Shown here: positions 26,777-37,811 of the stretch, one piece after another
How positions within the stretch are numbered: position 1 is the stretch's first letter
Layout: each line of letters begins with the position of its first letter
Origin: Lederbergia citrea
GTDB taxonomy: Bacteria; Bacillota; Bacilli; Bacillales; Bacillaceae_C
Assembly: GCF_018343525.1 (NCBI RefSeq)
Contig: NZ_JAGYPH010000001.1
Location: 1,245,778 to 1,309,777, forward strand
Direction of reading: 5' to 3'
Length of the DNA: 64,000 nucleotides
Program-made: the position numbers and the translations under genes
The notes under the pieces: model-generated
Seen by the model: only the letters and a program-made list of their open reading frames with translations
Databases searched by the model: none
What the model was told of the DNA's origin: nothing

Positions 26777-29124
26777 GTGCGCTCAATTTCTTCCATCAAA
26801 AACGCTTCAATAATATCTTCTTCTTTCATATCATTGAAATTTTTAATAGTGATTCCACACTCATAACCTTGGCTCACTTCTTTTACATCGTCCTTAAAGC
26901 GCTTAAGGGCATCAACTACACCCTCAAATATGACAATTCCATTTCTGATCAAGCGAACACCGCTGTCGCGAGTAATTTTTCCGTCAGTAACATACGATCC
27001 AGCAATAGTACCAATTTTGGATACTTTAAATGTTTGTCTAACTTCCGCTTGGCCGATAATTTTTTCTTCAAATTCCGGATCAAGCATACCCTTCATAGCA
27101 GCTTCTATTTCATCAATGGCTTTGTAAATTACTCTATGAAGACGAACATCAACTTGTTCAGATTCAGCAGCACGTTTAGCATTTACATCCGGTCGAACAT
27201 TAAATCCGATTACGATAGCGTTTGATGCAGCTGCAAGCGTAATATCAGATTCATTAATCGCACCTACAGCAGTATGAATAATCTTGGTATTTACGCCTTC
27301 AACATTAATTTGTCTGAGCGCGGCCGCTAATGCTTCTGCAGAACCTTGTACATCAGCTTTTACAATAACATTTAAATCCTTCATTTCACCTTGCTTCATT
27401 TGCTCAAACAATGTATCAAGGCTTACGCGGGAGCTTTCATTTCGTGACGCCTGCAATGCTTCCTGTGCACGGATTTCACCAATTTGCCGCGCCGTTTTTT
27501 CATCGTCAAAGACTACGAAACGGTCTCCTGCTTGCGGAACATCACTAAGCCCAGTTATTTCAACTGGAGTAGATGGAGCAGCTTCTTTCACTCTTCGTCC
27601 GATATCATTTACCATAGCGCGAACTCGGCCATACGTGCTTCCAACTACAATTGGATCGCCTATTTTCAATGTACCATTTTGGACAAGGAGCGTTGCTACA
27701 GAGCCACGACCTTTATCGAGCTGTGCTTCAATAACAGTTCCGATTGCATTCCGATTAGGATTTGCCTTAAATTCTTCAACTTCGCTTACAAGTAATACCA
27801 TTTCAAGCAAGCTGTCGATACCTTCTCCTTTTAAAGCGGAAATCGGAACAAATATTGTATCTCCACCCCAGTCTTCAGGTACCAAGCCATGTTCAGTAAG
27901 CTCCTGCATAACCCGGTCTGGATTCGCAGTTGGCTTATCCATTTTATTAACAGCAACGATAATTGGTACTTCGGCTGCTTTGGCATGATTAATTGCTTCA
28001 ACCGTCTGTGGCATTACACCATCGTCAGCAGCAACAACAAGAATGGTAATATCCGTTACTTTTGCTCCCCGAGCACGCATCGTTGTAAAAGCAGCGTGAC
28101 CTGGTGTATCAAGAAATGTAATCTTTTTGCCATTTGATTCAATTTGGTAAGCACCAATATGCTGGGTAATCCCACCAGCTTCACCGGCTGTTACTTTCGT
28201 ATTACGTAATGAATCGAGCAATGTCGTTTTACCATGGTCAACATGTCCCATAATAGTAACAACAGATGGGCGCTCTATTAAGTTTTCCTCATCTTCTTCA
28301 GTAAAATACACTTCTAAATCTGTTGCGTCAATTTGGATTTCCTCTTCCACTTCAACGCCATACTCACCGCAAATCAATTCAATGGCATCTTTATCTAGTT
28401 CTTGATTAATCGTCGCGATTACACCAAGTAGAAATAGTTTTTTAATAATTTCAGAAGGTTCACGATAAATTTTCTTCGCTAGCTCGCCTACAGTAAGTGA
28501 ACCGCTAAAAGTAATTTTTTCAGGAAGCTCTTTTTGCCTTTGAGGTGCAGGTTGATGCTGCTGCGGCTTTTGACGTTGCTTCGTGTTTTTATTTGTATTA
28601 TTTCCTCGTCGGTTCTTGTTGAAGCCTTTATTGCCGCCTCTTTGCTGTTGATTTTTATTCTGAGTACTTCCACTGCTGTTTTTCATATTTGTTTTATTTT
28701 GCCCCATCTCATTATTACGTTGATTTCCGCTCGTTTGCGGTTTGGTTGCTGCTTGTGCTTGTGTTTGCGGTTTATCTTGGCGACGTTGCCCAGGGCCGCG
28801 TTGTGCATTACCATGACTACCTTGCTGCGCCTGTACAGGTTTATTATCCCTTTTTTGCTGATTGCTAGAATGGACCACTCGTTCCTTTTTAGCAGGCTGC
28901 TCGCCTTGAGTTTTCTCCCTGTTTTGTTGCATAGGCTTCTTAGGCATCTCTTTATCTTGTTTGTTATTGCCTTTAAACAAAGAATCTAGTTTTCCGGCCG
29001 TCTCACCATCAATCGTAGACATATGGTTAGCCACTTCTATATTCATGTTCTTTAATTTTTCAATTACATCTTTACTAGATGTATTTTGTTTTTTTGCGTA
29101 TTCATATACACGTACTTTACTCAT
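26773..29124 (-). CDS. infB: Translation initiation factor IF-2
   Basis: This 783-residue GTPase places initiator tRNA on the 30S subunit. An N-terminal IF2N domain (residues 1-50) is followed by a Gln/Asn/Lys/Arg-rich low-complexity linker (about 50-200), a second IF2N domain and the G domain with GHVDHGKT at 293-300. DTPGHAAFT and NKMDKP follow, then domains II-IV. It is longer than B. subtilis IF-2 (716), mainly through the linker. It is flanked by ylxQ and ylxP. Confidence 0.97.
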   Translation of the reverse strand: MSKVRVYEYAKKQNTSSKDVIEKLKNMNIEVANHMSTIDGETAGKLDSLFKGNNKQDKEMPKKPMQQNREKTQGEQPAKKERVVHSSNQQKRDNKPVQAQQGSHGNAQRGPGQRRQDKPQTQAQAATKPQTSGNQRNNEMGQNKTNMKNSSGSTQNKNQQQRGGNKGFNKNRRGNNTNKNTKQRQKPQQHQPAPQRQKELPEKITFSGSLTVGELAKKIYREPSEIIKKLFLLGVIATINQELDKDAIELICGEYGVEVEEEIQIDATDLEVYFTEEDEENLIERPSVVTIMGHVDHGKTTLLDSLRNTKVTAGEAGGITQHIGAYQIESNGKKITFLDTPGHAAFTTMRARGAKVTDITILVVAADDGVMPQTVEAINHAKAAEVPIIVAVNKMDKPTANPDRVMQELTEHGLVPEDWGGDTIFVPISALKGEGIDSLLEMVLLVSEVEEFKANPNRNAIGTVIEAQLDKGRGSVATLLVQNGTLKIGDPIVVGSTYGRVRAMVNDIGRRVKEAAPSTPVEITGLSDVPQAGDRFVVFDDEKTARQIGEIRAQEALQASRNESSRVSLDTLFEQMKQGEMKDLNVIVKADVQGSAEALAAALRQINVEGVNTKIIHTAVGAINESDITLAAASNAIVIGFNVRPDVNAKRAAESEQVDVRLHRVIYKAIDEIEAAMKGMLDPEFEEKIIGQAEVRQTFKVSKIGTIAGSYVTDGKITRDSGVRLIRNGIVIFEGVVDALKRFKDDVKEVSQGYECGITIKNFNDMKEEDIIEAFLMEEIERT

Positions 29125-29139
29125 ATGTTCACCCCCGTT

Positions 29140-29448
29140 TTATTCATCGAGCATTGAACCGAGCTTCTTTGCGAAGCCATCTTCCAAAATTGCTACAACT
29201 ACTCTTGCATCCTTCCCTATGGCATGGCCGAGTTTTTCCCTGGTTTCAACGAAACGAAGTGGAACTTGGTAATGGGTGCATTTATCCTGTATTTTCTTGG
29301 AAGTATTTAAAGAAGCATCATTGGATATTAAAACAAGCTTGGCTTTGCCATTTTTAATTTCTTTAACAACCAATTCTTCTCCAGAAATAATCTTTCTCGC
29401 TCGATTTGCCAATCCAAGCAGTGACATCCATTTTTCCTGTTTTATCAT
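29140..29448 (-). CDS. ylxQ: YlxQ, L7Ae-family RNA-binding protein
   Basis: This 102-residue protein has the L7Ae/L30e/S12e/Gadd45 fold, similar to YlxQ and the YbxF group that bind K-turn RNA. Visible features are [19 protein letters not shown] and [12 protein letters not shown]. Its ATG follows the rnpM stop with no gap. The specific RNA target is unknown. The operon context suggests a role in ribosome or RNase P RNA biology. Confidence 0.88.
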   Translation of the reverse strand: MIKQEKWMSLLGLANRARKIISGEELVVKEIKNGKAKLVLISNDASLNTSKKIQDKCTHYQVPLRFVETREKLGHAIGKDARVVVAILEDGFAKKLGSMLDE

Positions 29449-29724
29449 TTATTTACTTTCCTTATCGACTAAAGAGAGTAGTTCATCGTAAATCGACTCG
29501 TTCACTTCGGCGCTTAACTGACTAGCAAAGATATTTTTCTTTTTTGCTGCCAAGATCGCTTCTCTTTCCAATGAAATATAAGCGCCTCTGCCAGACTTTT
29601 TCCCTGTCAAATCTACCGATACTTCCCCTTCTTTTGATCGGACAATTCTAATCATCTCTTTTTTTGGCTTCATTTCACCTGTTGCCAAACATTTTCTCAT
29701 TGGGATTTTTTTTCGAATTGCCAA
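29449..29724 (-). CDS. rnpM: RNase P modulator RnpM (YlxR)
   Basis: This 91-residue YlxR-family protein carries the core motif KIPMRKCLATGEMKPKKEM and GRGAYISLEREAI. The B. subtilis protein has been reported to bind RNase P RNA and modulate its activity, hence RnpM. TTG at 29724 is chosen as start because GAGGTG lies 7 bases before it. ATG at 29730 sits only two bases from that box. It lies between nusA and ylxQ in the nusA operon. Confidence 0.85.
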   Translation of the reverse strand: MAIRKKIPMRKCLATGEMKPKKEMIRIVRSKEGEVSVDLTGKKSGRGAYISLEREAILAAKKKNIFASQLSAEVNESIYDELLSLVDKESK

Positions 29725-29736
29725 AACCATTCACCT

Positions 29737-30864
29737 CTACTCGATTTCATCCTCATTCAAATCGAATGTTACGTTTGTTTCATCTTCGTCAAATAATAAA
29801 AATGATTCTTCACGTGGATAAATACCTGCTTCACGCGCATCGGTTTCGCTTTTTATATCGATTTTCCACCCGGTCAATTTAGCCGCAAGCCTAGCATTTT
29901 GACCCCGTTTACCGATAGCTAGCGATAGTTGATAATCAGGAACGACAACTGTTGTTGCTTTATTCTCTTCATTAACAGCTACATCTAAAACTTTAGACGG
30001 GCTTAGTGCGTTTGCAACGAACTCGACGGGATCTGATGACCATTCAACAATATCGATTTTTTCGCCTTTTAGTTCATTTACAATCGCTTGCACACGGGAT
30101 CCTTTAGGACCTACACATGAACCTACCGGATCAACTTCGGCATTATCAGTGCTGACTGATATTTTCGAGCGATCACCAGCTTCTCGGGCTACAGATTTTA
30201 TTTCCACTGTACCATCATAAATTTCCGGGACTTCTATTTCAAAAAGCCTTTTTAACAAACCTGGATGAGTACGTGATACATATATTTGTGGACCCTTTGT
30301 TGTTTTTTCAACTTTTGTAATATAGACTTTAATCCGGTCATGAGGTTTGTACGTCTCATTCGGCATTTGTTCACTTTGTGGTAATAATGCTTCAATTTTT
30401 CCAAGACTAACGTAAATAAATCTCGGGTCGTGGCGTTGCACAATCCCCGTCATAATATCGTCTTCTCTGTCAACAAACTCGGAGTAGATGATGCCGCGCT
30501 CTGCTTCTCGAACACGCTGCGTAACTACTTGTTTTGCTGTTTGAGCGGCGATTCTACCGAAATCTTTTGGCGTTACTTCCAACTCTACAATATCCCCAAT
30601 ATCATATGCAGGGTTAATATTCTTCGCATCATCAATAGAAATTTCAAGTCGAGAATCAAAAACCTCATCGACGATTTCTTTTCGAGCAAAAACTCTCATG
30701 GTCCCTGTATCCAAATTTAAATCTACACGGACATTTTGGGCTTGATTAAAATTTCTCTTATAAGCAGAAACTAGAGCTGCTTCGATCGCTTCAATCAGTA
30801 TATCCCGACTAATACCCTTTTCTCTTTCAAGAATAATTAGAGCATCCAGTAATTCTGAGCTCAT
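29737..30864 (-). CDS. nusA: Transcription termination/antitermination factor NusA
   Basis: This 375-residue RNA polymerase-binding factor promotes pausing and intrinsic termination. The N-terminal domain has the start LLDALIILEREKGIS, followed by S1 and two KH domains (DPVGSCVGPKGSRVQAI and LSLAIGKRGQNARLAAKLTG) and a short acidic tail. The C-terminal acidic repeats of enterobacterial NusA are absent, as usual in Firmicutes. It is second in the rimP-nusA operon, whose leader carries a candidate attenuator. Confidence 0.97.
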   Translation of the reverse strand: MSSELLDALIILEREKGISRDILIEAIEAALVSAYKRNFNQAQNVRVDLNLDTGTMRVFARKEIVDEVFDSRLEISIDDAKNINPAYDIGDIVELEVTPKDFGRIAAQTAKQVVTQRVREAERGIIYSEFVDREDDIMTGIVQRHDPRFIYVSLGKIEALLPQSEQMPNETYKPHDRIKVYITKVEKTTKGPQIYVSRTHPGLLKRLFEIEVPEIYDGTVEIKSVAREAGDRSKISVSTDNAEVDPVGSCVGPKGSRVQAIVNELKGEKIDIVEWSSDPVEFVANALSPSKVLDVAVNEENKATTVVVPDYQLSLAIGKRGQNARLAAKLTGWKIDIKSETDAREAGIYPREESFLLFDEDETNVTFDLNEDEIE

Positions 30865-30895
30865 TCAAATGTCATCCCCTTTAAACCGCCTCTTT

Positions 30896-31363
30896 TTAAA
30901 AAACAATCGCCAACCTTGCTTTTGCAACTTTGTCCAAAGGCACTTCAATTGTCTTTGTTCTTGTTTTAATTTTCACTTCAATCGTTAATATTCCTGCATG
31001 AAAATCAGTCAATTTACCTTCGAAAGTTTTTTCACCATCTATTGGCTCATATGTTTTTATATTAACGTTCTTTCCAACTGATTTAGTAAAATCAGCTTCT
31101 TTCTTTAGTGGGCGCTCAGCACCTGGTGAAGAGACTTCTAAAAAATAGTTGTGAGGAATTGGGTCAAGCTCATCTAAGTGGGTGCTTAATCGCTCGCTGA
31201 CAATTCCGCACTCTTCTATGTCTACGCCGTTTTCTTTGTCAATAAATAAACGGAGAAACCAATTTTTCCCCTCTTTAACGTATTCAATATCAACAAGCTC
31301 AAGTTGCATATCATCTAAGATTGGTGTTACAAGTTCTTCAACCATGTCCGTTACTTTACTCAT
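30896..31363 (-). CDS. rimP: Ribosome maturation factor RimP
   Basis: This 155-residue protein is required for 30S subunit maturation. It has the two-domain RimP fold with [20 protein letters not shown] and [16 protein letters not shown] at 31363 follows TGGAGG. An in-frame extension to 31441 would run through the leader hairpin and has no ribosome site. It is the first gene of the nusA operon. Confidence 0.95.
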   Translation of the reverse strand: MSKVTDMVEELVTPILDDMQLELVDIEYVKEGKNWFLRLFIDKENGVDIEECGIVSERLSTHLDELDPIPHNYFLEVSSPGAERPLKKEADFTKSVGKNVNIKTYEPIDGEKTFEGKLTDFHAGILTIEVKIKTRTKTIEVPLDKVAKARLAIVF

Positions 31364-31421
31364 AATAACCTCCAGGATAAGAATTTCTATGGTTATATAC
31401 CAGATTATCCGCGACAATACG

Positions 31422-31446
31422 AAAGAGTGGGGGGCGCCCACTCTTT
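31422..31446 (-). terminator. Candidate attenuator in the rimP-nusA leader
   Basis: A 10-bp perfect stem AAAGAGTGGG/CCCACTCTTT with a 5-base loop lies about 30-55 bases after the predicted transcription start and before rimP. On the minus strand it is followed by CGTATTGTC, so the T tract is poor. ACTCT just upstream could pair with AGAGT of the stem as an alternative fold. NusA of B. subtilis has been reported to autoregulate through termination in its leader. Confidence 0.6.
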
Positions 31447-31482
31447 TGTCAACAGAGAGTTATTCACAGTATTTCCATTAAA

Positions 31483-31511
31483 AATATACCATAGTCATAT
31501 TTTTATTGCAA
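31483..31511 (-). promoter_or_regulatory. SigA promoter of the rimP-nusA operon
   Basis: TTGCAA (31506-31511), 17 bases, then TATATT (31483-31488) on the minus strand, with a TATGG extension next to the -10. The leader to rimP is about 110 bases. Confidence 0.72.
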
Positions 31512-31521
31512 ATAACCAAAT

Positions 31522-31640
31522 GCGGAAGGCGCTTGCCCAGGGGCGACAAGCATATGACAGGGGCTAGCAGAAGGCGGTCTTTTGCCTTCTGAAAGCAACT
31601 GGCTTATGACCTCGAGCCCCTAGCGCCTGCAGCTAGACGA
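31522..31640 (-). repeat. Family I structured repeat, copy C
   Basis: On the minus strand it begins TCGTCTAGCTGCAGGCGCTAG and continues through GGGCTCGAGGTCATAAG. An inner hairpin AGAAGGC/GCCTTCT follows, then ATGCTTGTCG, CCCCTG and AAGGCGCCTTCCGC. Compared with copy A the closing stem has its sides exchanged (GGG/CCC in place of CCC/GGG), which keeps pairing. It occupies most of the gap between polC and the nusA operon promoter. Confidence 0.73.
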
Positions 31641-31663
31641 ACCAAAAGCGGAAGCGCCTTGGG
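31641..31663 (-). repeat. Extra right-end fragment of family I next to polC
   Basis: The minus strand reads AAGGCGCTTCCGCTTTTGGTT here. The same sequence with two differences ends copy C, so copy C is bracketed by imperfect direct repeats of its own end. The fragment begins within about 6 bases of the polC stop codon. No terminator for polC is visible apart from these repeats. Confidence 0.55.
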
Positions 31664-31668
31664 GTTTT

Positions 31669-34600
31669 TTAAAATAGCGATAATTGATTCCGATCTGGCA
31701 ATGATTCTAGACAACCGTGGTTATCCAGGTATTCAATAATCGTTTTCGATACTTTGCCTCGCTGTTGTAAATCCTCTTTCGAAAGAAACTCTCCATCTTC
31801 CCGGGCTTTCACGATATTAAGTGCAGCATTTGTTCCGAGCCCTGGTATCGCGTTGAATGGCGGGATCAGCGTATCTCCATCAATAAGGAATTCCGATGCG
31901 CTTGATCGGTAAAGGTCAACTCTTTGGAATTGAAACTTTCTTTCGCACATTTCAAGTGAGAGCTCTAACACGGTTAACAAGTTCTTTTCTTTAGTAGTGG
32001 CTTCAAGACCTTTTGCATTAATTTCCTCAATTCGAGCACGTAGCGTTTGAGATCCTCTCACCATCGCTTCTAGATCAAAATCATCTGCTCTCACTGTAAA
32101 ATAGGCAGCATAATAATACAATGGATGATGTACCTTGAAATAGGCAATTCTGACAGCCATAAGCACATAAGCTGTAGCATGGGCTTTCGGAAACATGTAC
32201 TTAATTTTCTTACATGAGTCGATATACCATTCAGGCACTTTGTTTTTTCTCATTTCTTCTTCCCATTCTGGGATAAGGCCTTTTCCTTTTCGCACAGACT
32301 CCATAATCTTAAAGGCAAGTGACGGTTCCAACCCTTGATAAATGAGATAAACCATAATGTCATCACGGCAACCGATCACTTCAGGAAGTGTACATGTTCC
32401 ATTATGGATAAGTTCCTGTGCATTGCCAAGCCAAACATCAGTACCATGAGAAAGTCCCGATATCTGTACCAACTCGGAGAAGGTGGTTGGTTTTGTATCC
32501 TCTAACATTTGCCTTACAAACCTAGTTCCAAATTCGGGTATTCCCAACGTTCCTGTCTTACACATAATTTGCTCTTCAGTTACACCGAGTGATTCAGTCC
32601 CGCTAAAAATTTTCATTACTTCAGAATCATCAGTCGGAATTGTTATCGGATCAATTCCGCTTAAGTCCTGTAGCATTCTTATGACCGTTGGATCATCGTG
32701 GCCAAGAATATCTAGCTTTAACAAGTTATTATCAATAGAATGAAAGTCAAAATGTGTGGTCCTCCATTGTGACTCACTGTCATCAGCCGGGAATTGAATG
32801 GGCGAGAAATCGTAAATTTCCATATCATCCGGTACAACAATAATACCACCTGGATGCTGGCCCGTTGTTCTCTTTACACCCGTACAACCTTGAACAAGCC
32901 GATCTACCTCAGCATTTCTCAGGTGAAGATTGTGATCTTGTGCATAGCCCTTTACATAACCGAATGCCGTCTTCTCGGCAACTGTACCGATTGTACCAGC
33001 CCGATAAACATAATCTTCTCCAAATAGTACTTTCGTATAGTTATGGGCCTGAGGCTGATATTCTCCAGAGAAATTGAGGTCGATGTCGGGTACTTTATCT
33101 CCCTTAAAACCTAGGAAAGTTTCAAAAGGAATATCATGTCCATCTTTTTTGTATTCCTCACCGCACTCAGGACATGTTTTATCAGGTAAATCGAAGCCTG
33201 AACCCACCGTACCATCAGCTATAAATTCTGAATGCTTGCACCCAGGACAAACATAATGTGGTGGAAGAGGATTAACCTCAGTAATTTCTGTCATCGTTGC
33301 AACAAACGATGACCCGACAGATCCCCGGGAACCAACTAAGTAACCATCATCCAAGGATTTTTTTACAAGTTTATGAGAAATCAAATAGATAACGGCAAAG
33401 CCATGGCCAATAATACTTTTCAATTCTTTTTCAAGTCGTGCTTCAACGATCTCAGGTAATGATTCACCATAAATTTGCTCTGCCATTTCATAGCTCATCG
33501 ATCGAATTTCTTCCTCAGAGCCTTCAATTTTCGGCGTATATAAGTCGTCTTTAATCGGTTTGATGGCTTCAATCATATTAGCAATAGCGTTTGAATTTTC
33601 AACGACAATTTCCTTTGCTTTTTCGGCTCCTAGGAAAGAAAACTCGGAAAGCATTTCATTAGTAGTCCTAAAATGAACGTCTGGCAGTTCATGCCTATTC
33701 ATTGGATTAGCCCCCCCTTGTGAGCTAACCAGGATTTTACGGTAAATTTTATCTTGCTCATTCAAGTAATGGACATTTCCAGTTGCGACGACTGGAATAT
33801 TTAATTTCTCGCCCATAGTAGCAATATTTTTAATGATATCCTCTAGATCCTTCTCGCTCCTAACAAGCTCTAACTCAATGAGATGCCTATATACAGGTTT
33901 CGGATGAACTTCGAGATAATCATAAAATTCGGCCGCCTTTTCTGCTTCAGCACTACCCTTTTGCATCATTGCTTCAAATACTTCACCCTTATCACACCCG
34001 GACCCAATAAGAATCCCTTCTCTATGTTTTTCCAATACCGATCTCGGAATACGTGGGACTCGATAAAAATAGTTCATATGTGAGATGGAAACGAGTTTGA
34101 ATAAATTTTTCAAGCCGGTTTCATTTTGGGCCAGCAATGTACAATGGTTGGGCCTTGCTCGTTTATAGGCGTCACCGACTCCCATATTGTCATTAAGCTG
34201 ATCGTGGAATTCAATTCCTTTTTCCTTTGCATCCTTCAGCATCTTCAAAAATAAATATCCGGTTGCTTCGGCATCATAAATGGCTCGGTGATGCTGGGTG
34301 AGCTCTATGTCGAATCTTTTTGCTAATGTATTTAGGCGATGGTTTTTAAATTGAGGATAAAGAAATCTAGCCAGTTCTAAAGTATCGATAACTGGATTTT
34401 CAGATTTCCCTAATCCCATCTTTTGAAGTCCCGTATTCAAAAAGCCCATGTCAAAAGATGCATTATGGGCAACAAATATAGCATCCCCTGTCCACTCATA
34501 AAATTTTTGAAGTGCTTCATGTACCTCAGGAGCGTTTTGTACCATATCATCGGTGATCCCTGTCAGTTCAATCGTTGTGGCAGATAATGGATGATGTGGG

Positions 34601-36009
34601 TTAGCAAAGCTTTCAAACGTATCGATTACTTCACCGTCACGGATTTTTACTGCCGCCAGTTCGATTATCGTATCGTATATCGCTGATAATCCAGTAGTTT
34701 CCACGTCAAAAACCACAAATTCTGCGTCATCGAGTAGACGATGGACACTGTTATAAGCAATTGGTACGCCGTCGTTTACGAGATTAGCTTCAAGACCGTA
34801 CAAAATCTTAATATCATTTTTTTTGCCTGCGCTGAATGCTTCAGGAAAAGATTGGACAACTGCATGGTCTGTTATAGCGATCGCTTGATGCCCCCATTTT
34901 TTTGCTTGTGCGATATGGCTTGAAATGGATGAAACAGCATCCATTTGGCTCATAGGCGAGTGAAGATGCAGTTCGACTCGTTTTTCACCCTCGGGTTCCG
35001 TATCCATTCTTGCTTTAGGTCTAATTTCATTAATATCATTTGCCATCATGACAAGGTCTCGTACAAATGTATCGTTCTGCACGCTTCCTCGAACCCTTGC
35101 CCACATGCCTTTTTTGACCATTTTCAGCATTTCTGCATCCTCTTTATCTCTGGAAAACATTTTAACTGAAATTGAATCCGTATAGTCGGTGATTTTAAAT
35201 GTCAATAGAGTTCTTCCACTACGTAGTTCTCTAGTCTCAGCATCAAAAATATAACCTTCCACTGCCACCCGCCGCTCTTCATCGATGATTTCTTCGAGTT
35301 TTTTGATTTCATCATCATTCTTTATCGTTATCCCGATTGTTAACGGTCCGGAAGGGATGCCATTGTTATTTTCTTTGGATGCTTCTTGCTGTTGCATTTC
35401 AAAAACAGCTTGCCTTGCACGTTCTTGATCTTCTTTTTGTTTTGCCTCAAGAAACTTTTGATAATCTTCATTCGAATGGGGTTGTTCTGCAACCTCTGCA
35501 TCAAGGAGAACTTGCTGAAATCCAAAGCTTTGATATATTTTTTGAATAATTTCCCCGTATTTCATTTTTAGGGTTTGTGCCTCTGTATCATTTCTTGTAC
35601 TTACCGTTATTTTATTACCGTGGATTTTCGGGGTTTGTTCGTTCAAAAGCTTAAGAAGCATAGGAGAAATTCCATCTATTTCTTTTATACAATGATTCCA
35701 ATAGTCTAACAGCAGATTCTCACTATTGGAGTGGTCGATTACTTCTACTGTAAACGTGACTTGTGCAATGTGATGAAATGTACGCCTGAGATGATCTGTA
35801 AAACGTGAAAATATATTGCATGGAATATGTTTTTCAAAAATAAAAGAGAATTGCCATTGTTTACTTTTTCTATCAACTATTAGTTTATCGATTTTCGCGT
35901 TATCAAAATATCGCACGACTGCGTCTTCTGTTAATTCAAGCTGCTGAAGCAGCAGACGAAATCTTTCTATTTTTTCGGCGGGATTATTAGCCACATCTCT
36001 CGCTCCCAT
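31669..36009 (-). CDS. polC: DNA polymerase III PolC-type alpha subunit
   Basis: This 1446-residue replicative polymerase is typical of low-GC Gram-positives. In order it has an N-terminal OB region, a PHP domain start ([17 protein letters not shown]), and an inserted DEDD 3'-5' exonuclease ([11 protein letters not shown] to [11 protein letters not shown]). The rest of PHP, zinc-binding cysteines ([12 protein letters not shown]) and the palm with [11 protein letters not shown] follow. It ends in QLSLF. The annotated ATG at 36009 abuts GGTGG. GTG at 35994 has GGGAG 8 bases before it and is a fair alternative. Confidence 0.97.
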   Translation of the reverse strand: MGARDVANNPAEKIERFRLLLQQLELTEDAVVRYFDNAKIDKLIVDRKSKQWQFSFIFEKHIPCNIFSRFTDHLRRTFHHIAQVTFTVEVIDHSNSENLLLDYWNHCIKEIDGISPMLLKLLNEQTPKIHGNKITVSTRNDTEAQTLKMKYGEIIQKIYQSFGFQQVLLDAEVAEQPHSNEDYQKFLEAKQKEDQERARQAVFEMQQQEASKENNNGIPSGPLTIGITIKNDDEIKKLEEIIDEERRVAVEGYIFDAETRELRSGRTLLTFKITDYTDSISVKMFSRDKEDAEMLKMVKKGMWARVRGSVQNDTFVRDLVMMANDINEIRPKARMDTEPEGEKRVELHLHSPMSQMDAVSSISSHIAQAKKWGHQAIAITDHAVVQSFPEAFSAGKKNDIKILYGLEANLVNDGVPIAYNSVHRLLDDAEFVVFDVETTGLSAIYDTIIELAAVKIRDGEVIDTFESFANPHHPLSATTIELTGITDDMVQNAPEVHEALQKFYEWTGDAIFVAHNASFDMGFLNTGLQKMGLGKSENPVIDTLELARFLYPQFKNHRLNTLAKRFDIELTQHHRAIYDAEATGYLFLKMLKDAKEKGIEFHDQLNDNMGVGDAYKRARPNHCTLLAQNETGLKNLFKLVSISHMNYFYRVPRIPRSVLEKHREGILIGSGCDKGEVFEAMMQKGSAEAEKAAEFYDYLEVHPKPVYRHLIELELVRSEKDLEDIIKNIATMGEKLNIPVVATGNVHYLNEQDKIYRKILVSSQGGANPMNRHELPDVHFRTTNEMLSEFSFLGAEKAKEIVVENSNAIANMIEAIKPIKDDLYTPKIEGSEEEIRSMSYEMAEQIYGESLPEIVEARLEKELKSIIGHGFAVIYLISHKLVKKSLDDGYLVGSRGSVGSSFVATMTEITEVNPLPPHYVCPGCKHSEFIADGTVGSGFDLPDKTCPECGEEYKKDGHDIPFETFLGFKGDKVPDIDLNFSGEYQPQAHNYTKVLFGEDYVYRAGTIGTVAEKTAFGYVKGYAQDHNLHLRNAEVDRLVQGCTGVKRTTGQHPGGIIVVPDDMEIYDFSPIQFPADDSESQWRTTHFDFHSIDNNLLKLDILGHDDPTVIRMLQDLSGIDPITIPTDDSEVMKIFSGTESLGVTEEQIMCKTGTLGIPEFGTRFVRQMLEDTKPTTFSELVQISGLSHGTDVWLGNAQELIHNGTCTLPEVIGCRDDIMVYLIYQGLEPSLAFKIMESVRKGKGLIPEWEEEMRKNKVPEWYIDSCKKIKYMFPKAHATAYVLMAVRIAYFKVHHPLYYYAAYFTVRADDFDLEAMVRGSQTLRARIEEINAKGLEATTKEKNLLTVLELSLEMCERKFQFQRVDLYRSSASEFLIDGDTLIPPFNAIPGLGTNAALNIVKAREDGEFLSKEDLQQRGKVSKTIIEYLDNHGCLESLPDRNQLSLF

Positions 36010-36044
36010 CCACCATATTATTCTTTTTCCTTATTGAATAAAGG

Positions 36045-36066
36045 AAGGTACCTTAAAAGGTACCTT
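36045..36066 (-). terminator. Hairpin between proS and polC
   Basis: AAGGTACC pairs with GGTACCTT around a 6-base loop, and TTCCTTTATTC follows on the minus strand. It lies 10 bases past the proS stop. It is short and may be leaky. Confidence 0.5.
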
Positions 36067-36076
36067 TTTCCTCATA

Positions 36077-37777
36077 CTATTTAAGTAACTGCTGAAGCAG
36101 CTGTAAAAGTTCTGTTTTTTCTACTTCAAACATCTCGCCTGTTTTTCTCACTTTTACTTCCACGATCCCATCAGATGACTTTTTACCAGCTGTTATCCTG
36201 ATTGGAAGGCCAATTAGATCTGAATCTTTAAATTTAACCCCGGGACGCTCAGCCCGGTCATCAAGTAATACTTCGAAGCGATTATCTTTTAACAGATCAT
36301 ATAATTCGTCAGCAAGTTCCACTTGAGCTTGATCTTTCATATTGACTGGAACAATATGAACATGATATGGGGCAATATTGCTTGGCCAAACAAGTCCATT
36401 TTCATCATTGAATTGCTCGGCTATCGCAGAAAGGGTCCTCGAAACCCCAATTCCATAACAACCCATGATATAGCTTCGAGATTTGCCGTTTTCATCCAAA
36501 TACTTCGCATTCATCGCGTCGCTATATGTCGTTCCAAGCTTAAAAATATGCCCTACTTCAATTCCTCTAGCAAATCGAATTGTACCTTCACCATCTGGAG
36601 ATGGATCACCTTCCATAATAAACCGGAAGTCAGCATACTTTTCTACAATGAAATCACGACCAGGAACCACATTAATAAGGTGGAAGCCCTCTTCATTCGC
36701 ACCGCACACCGCATTAACCATGGCTTCAACAGCGTGATCCGCATATACTTTCATTTTTTCCGGTACACCGACTGGACCAAGCGATCCGACAGAACAGTTT
36801 AGAAGCGCAGCTGTTTCTTCATGATCAGCAAGTTCAACAATAGTTGCATTTAATTCATTCTTTACTTTAATATCATTTACTTCATGATCGCCTCGAACAA
36901 GAATCATGACATATTCATCATCAGTCTTAAAGACGAGCGACTTTATACAATTCTCTGGCTGAACATTTAAAAATGTAGAGACTTCTGCGATTGTTTTTTG
37001 ATCAGGAGTTGCTATTTTTTCTAATGCCCTTTCCGCTTCCGAAGACTTTTCGTATTTACGCGTTACTTCAGCCATTTCAATATTAGCGGCATAATCGGAA
37101 CTATCCGAGAAGGCAATCGTATCTTCGCCAATATCTGACAATACCATAAATTCCTGCGTATCTTTGCCGCCAATGGCACCCGAATCAGCGAGAACAGCTC
37201 TAAAGTCAAGTCCGCATCTATTAAAAATATTTGTATATGCCTTGTACATTTTATCGTAAGCTTCATCAAGGCTTTCAGCAGATGTGTGGAATGAATACGC
37301 ATCTTTCATAATAAATTCACGCCCACGTAATAATCCGAATCTAGGACGCTGTTCATCACGAAATTTTGTTTGAATTTGAAATAACGTAAGCGGCAAACGC
37401 TTATATGATTGTACATCGTCATTTACTAAACTGGTGATAACTTCTTCGTGTGTAGCTCCTAGTGCAAAATCCCGGCCATGGCGATCGTGGAGGCGCATCA
37501 ACTCTTCACCATACGAATACCAGCGTCCAGATTCCTGCCATAATTCAGCTGGCTGAAGCGCAGGCATTAGTACTTCCGCTGCTCCTGCTTTTTCCATTTC
37601 TTCACGAATGATTTTCTCAATATTATCTAATGTTCTTTTTGCAAGCGGCATGTAAGTATATACTCCACTAGCCGTTTGTCTAATATAACCAGCCCTGAGT
37701 AATAGCTGATGGCTTTTAATATCCGCATCAGCTGGAAACTCACGAAGTGTTGGAATCAGTGTCATGCTTTGTCTCAT
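36077..37777 (-). CDS. proS: Prolyl-tRNA synthetase (bacterial type)
   Basis: This 566-residue class II aminoacyl-tRNA synthetase has motif 2 ([19 protein letters not shown]), an inserted editing domain of about 180 residues with [16 protein letters not shown], motif 3 ([17 protein letters not shown]) and a C-terminal anticodon-binding domain. ATG at 37777 gives the family start [13 protein letters not shown] and follows ATGGGGTG. An upstream ATG at 37804 overlaps the approach to rasP. It lies 34 bases below rasP and probably shares its transcript. Confidence 0.96.
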   Translation of the reverse strand: MRQSMTLIPTLREFPADADIKSHQLLLRAGYIRQTASGVYTYMPLAKRTLDNIEKIIREEMEKAGAAEVLMPALQPAELWQESGRWYSYGEELMRLHDRHGRDFALGATHEEVITSLVNDDVQSYKRLPLTLFQIQTKFRDEQRPRFGLLRGREFIMKDAYSFHTSAESLDEAYDKMYKAYTNIFNRCGLDFRAVLADSGAIGGKDTQEFMVLSDIGEDTIAFSDSSDYAANIEMAEVTRKYEKSSEAERALEKIATPDQKTIAEVSTFLNVQPENCIKSLVFKTDDEYVMILVRGDHEVNDIKVKNELNATIVELADHEETAALLNCSVGSLGPVGVPEKMKVYADHAVEAMVNAVCGANEEGFHLINVVPGRDFIVEKYADFRFIMEGDPSPDGEGTIRFARGIEVGHIFKLGTTYSDAMNAKYLDENGKSRSYIMGCYGIGVSRTLSAIAEQFNDENGLVWPSNIAPYHVHIVPVNMKDQAQVELADELYDLLKDNRFEVLLDDRAERPGVKFKDSDLIGLPIRITAGKKSSDGIVEVKVRKTGEMFEVEKTELLQLLQQLLK

Positions 37778-37811
37778 TCTGTGCACCCCATCTTCATAGA
37801 TCAATTTGCAA

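Noticed and set aside
27284..27988. Open frame of 234 codons antisense to infB
   Set aside because: It is an antisense shadow of a strongly conserved gene. The Ser/Thr-rich translation is typical of a wrong frame.
31669..36009. Exonuclease domain inside the PHP domain of polC taken as a gene fusion
   Set aside because: This is the normal architecture of PolC-type polymerases.
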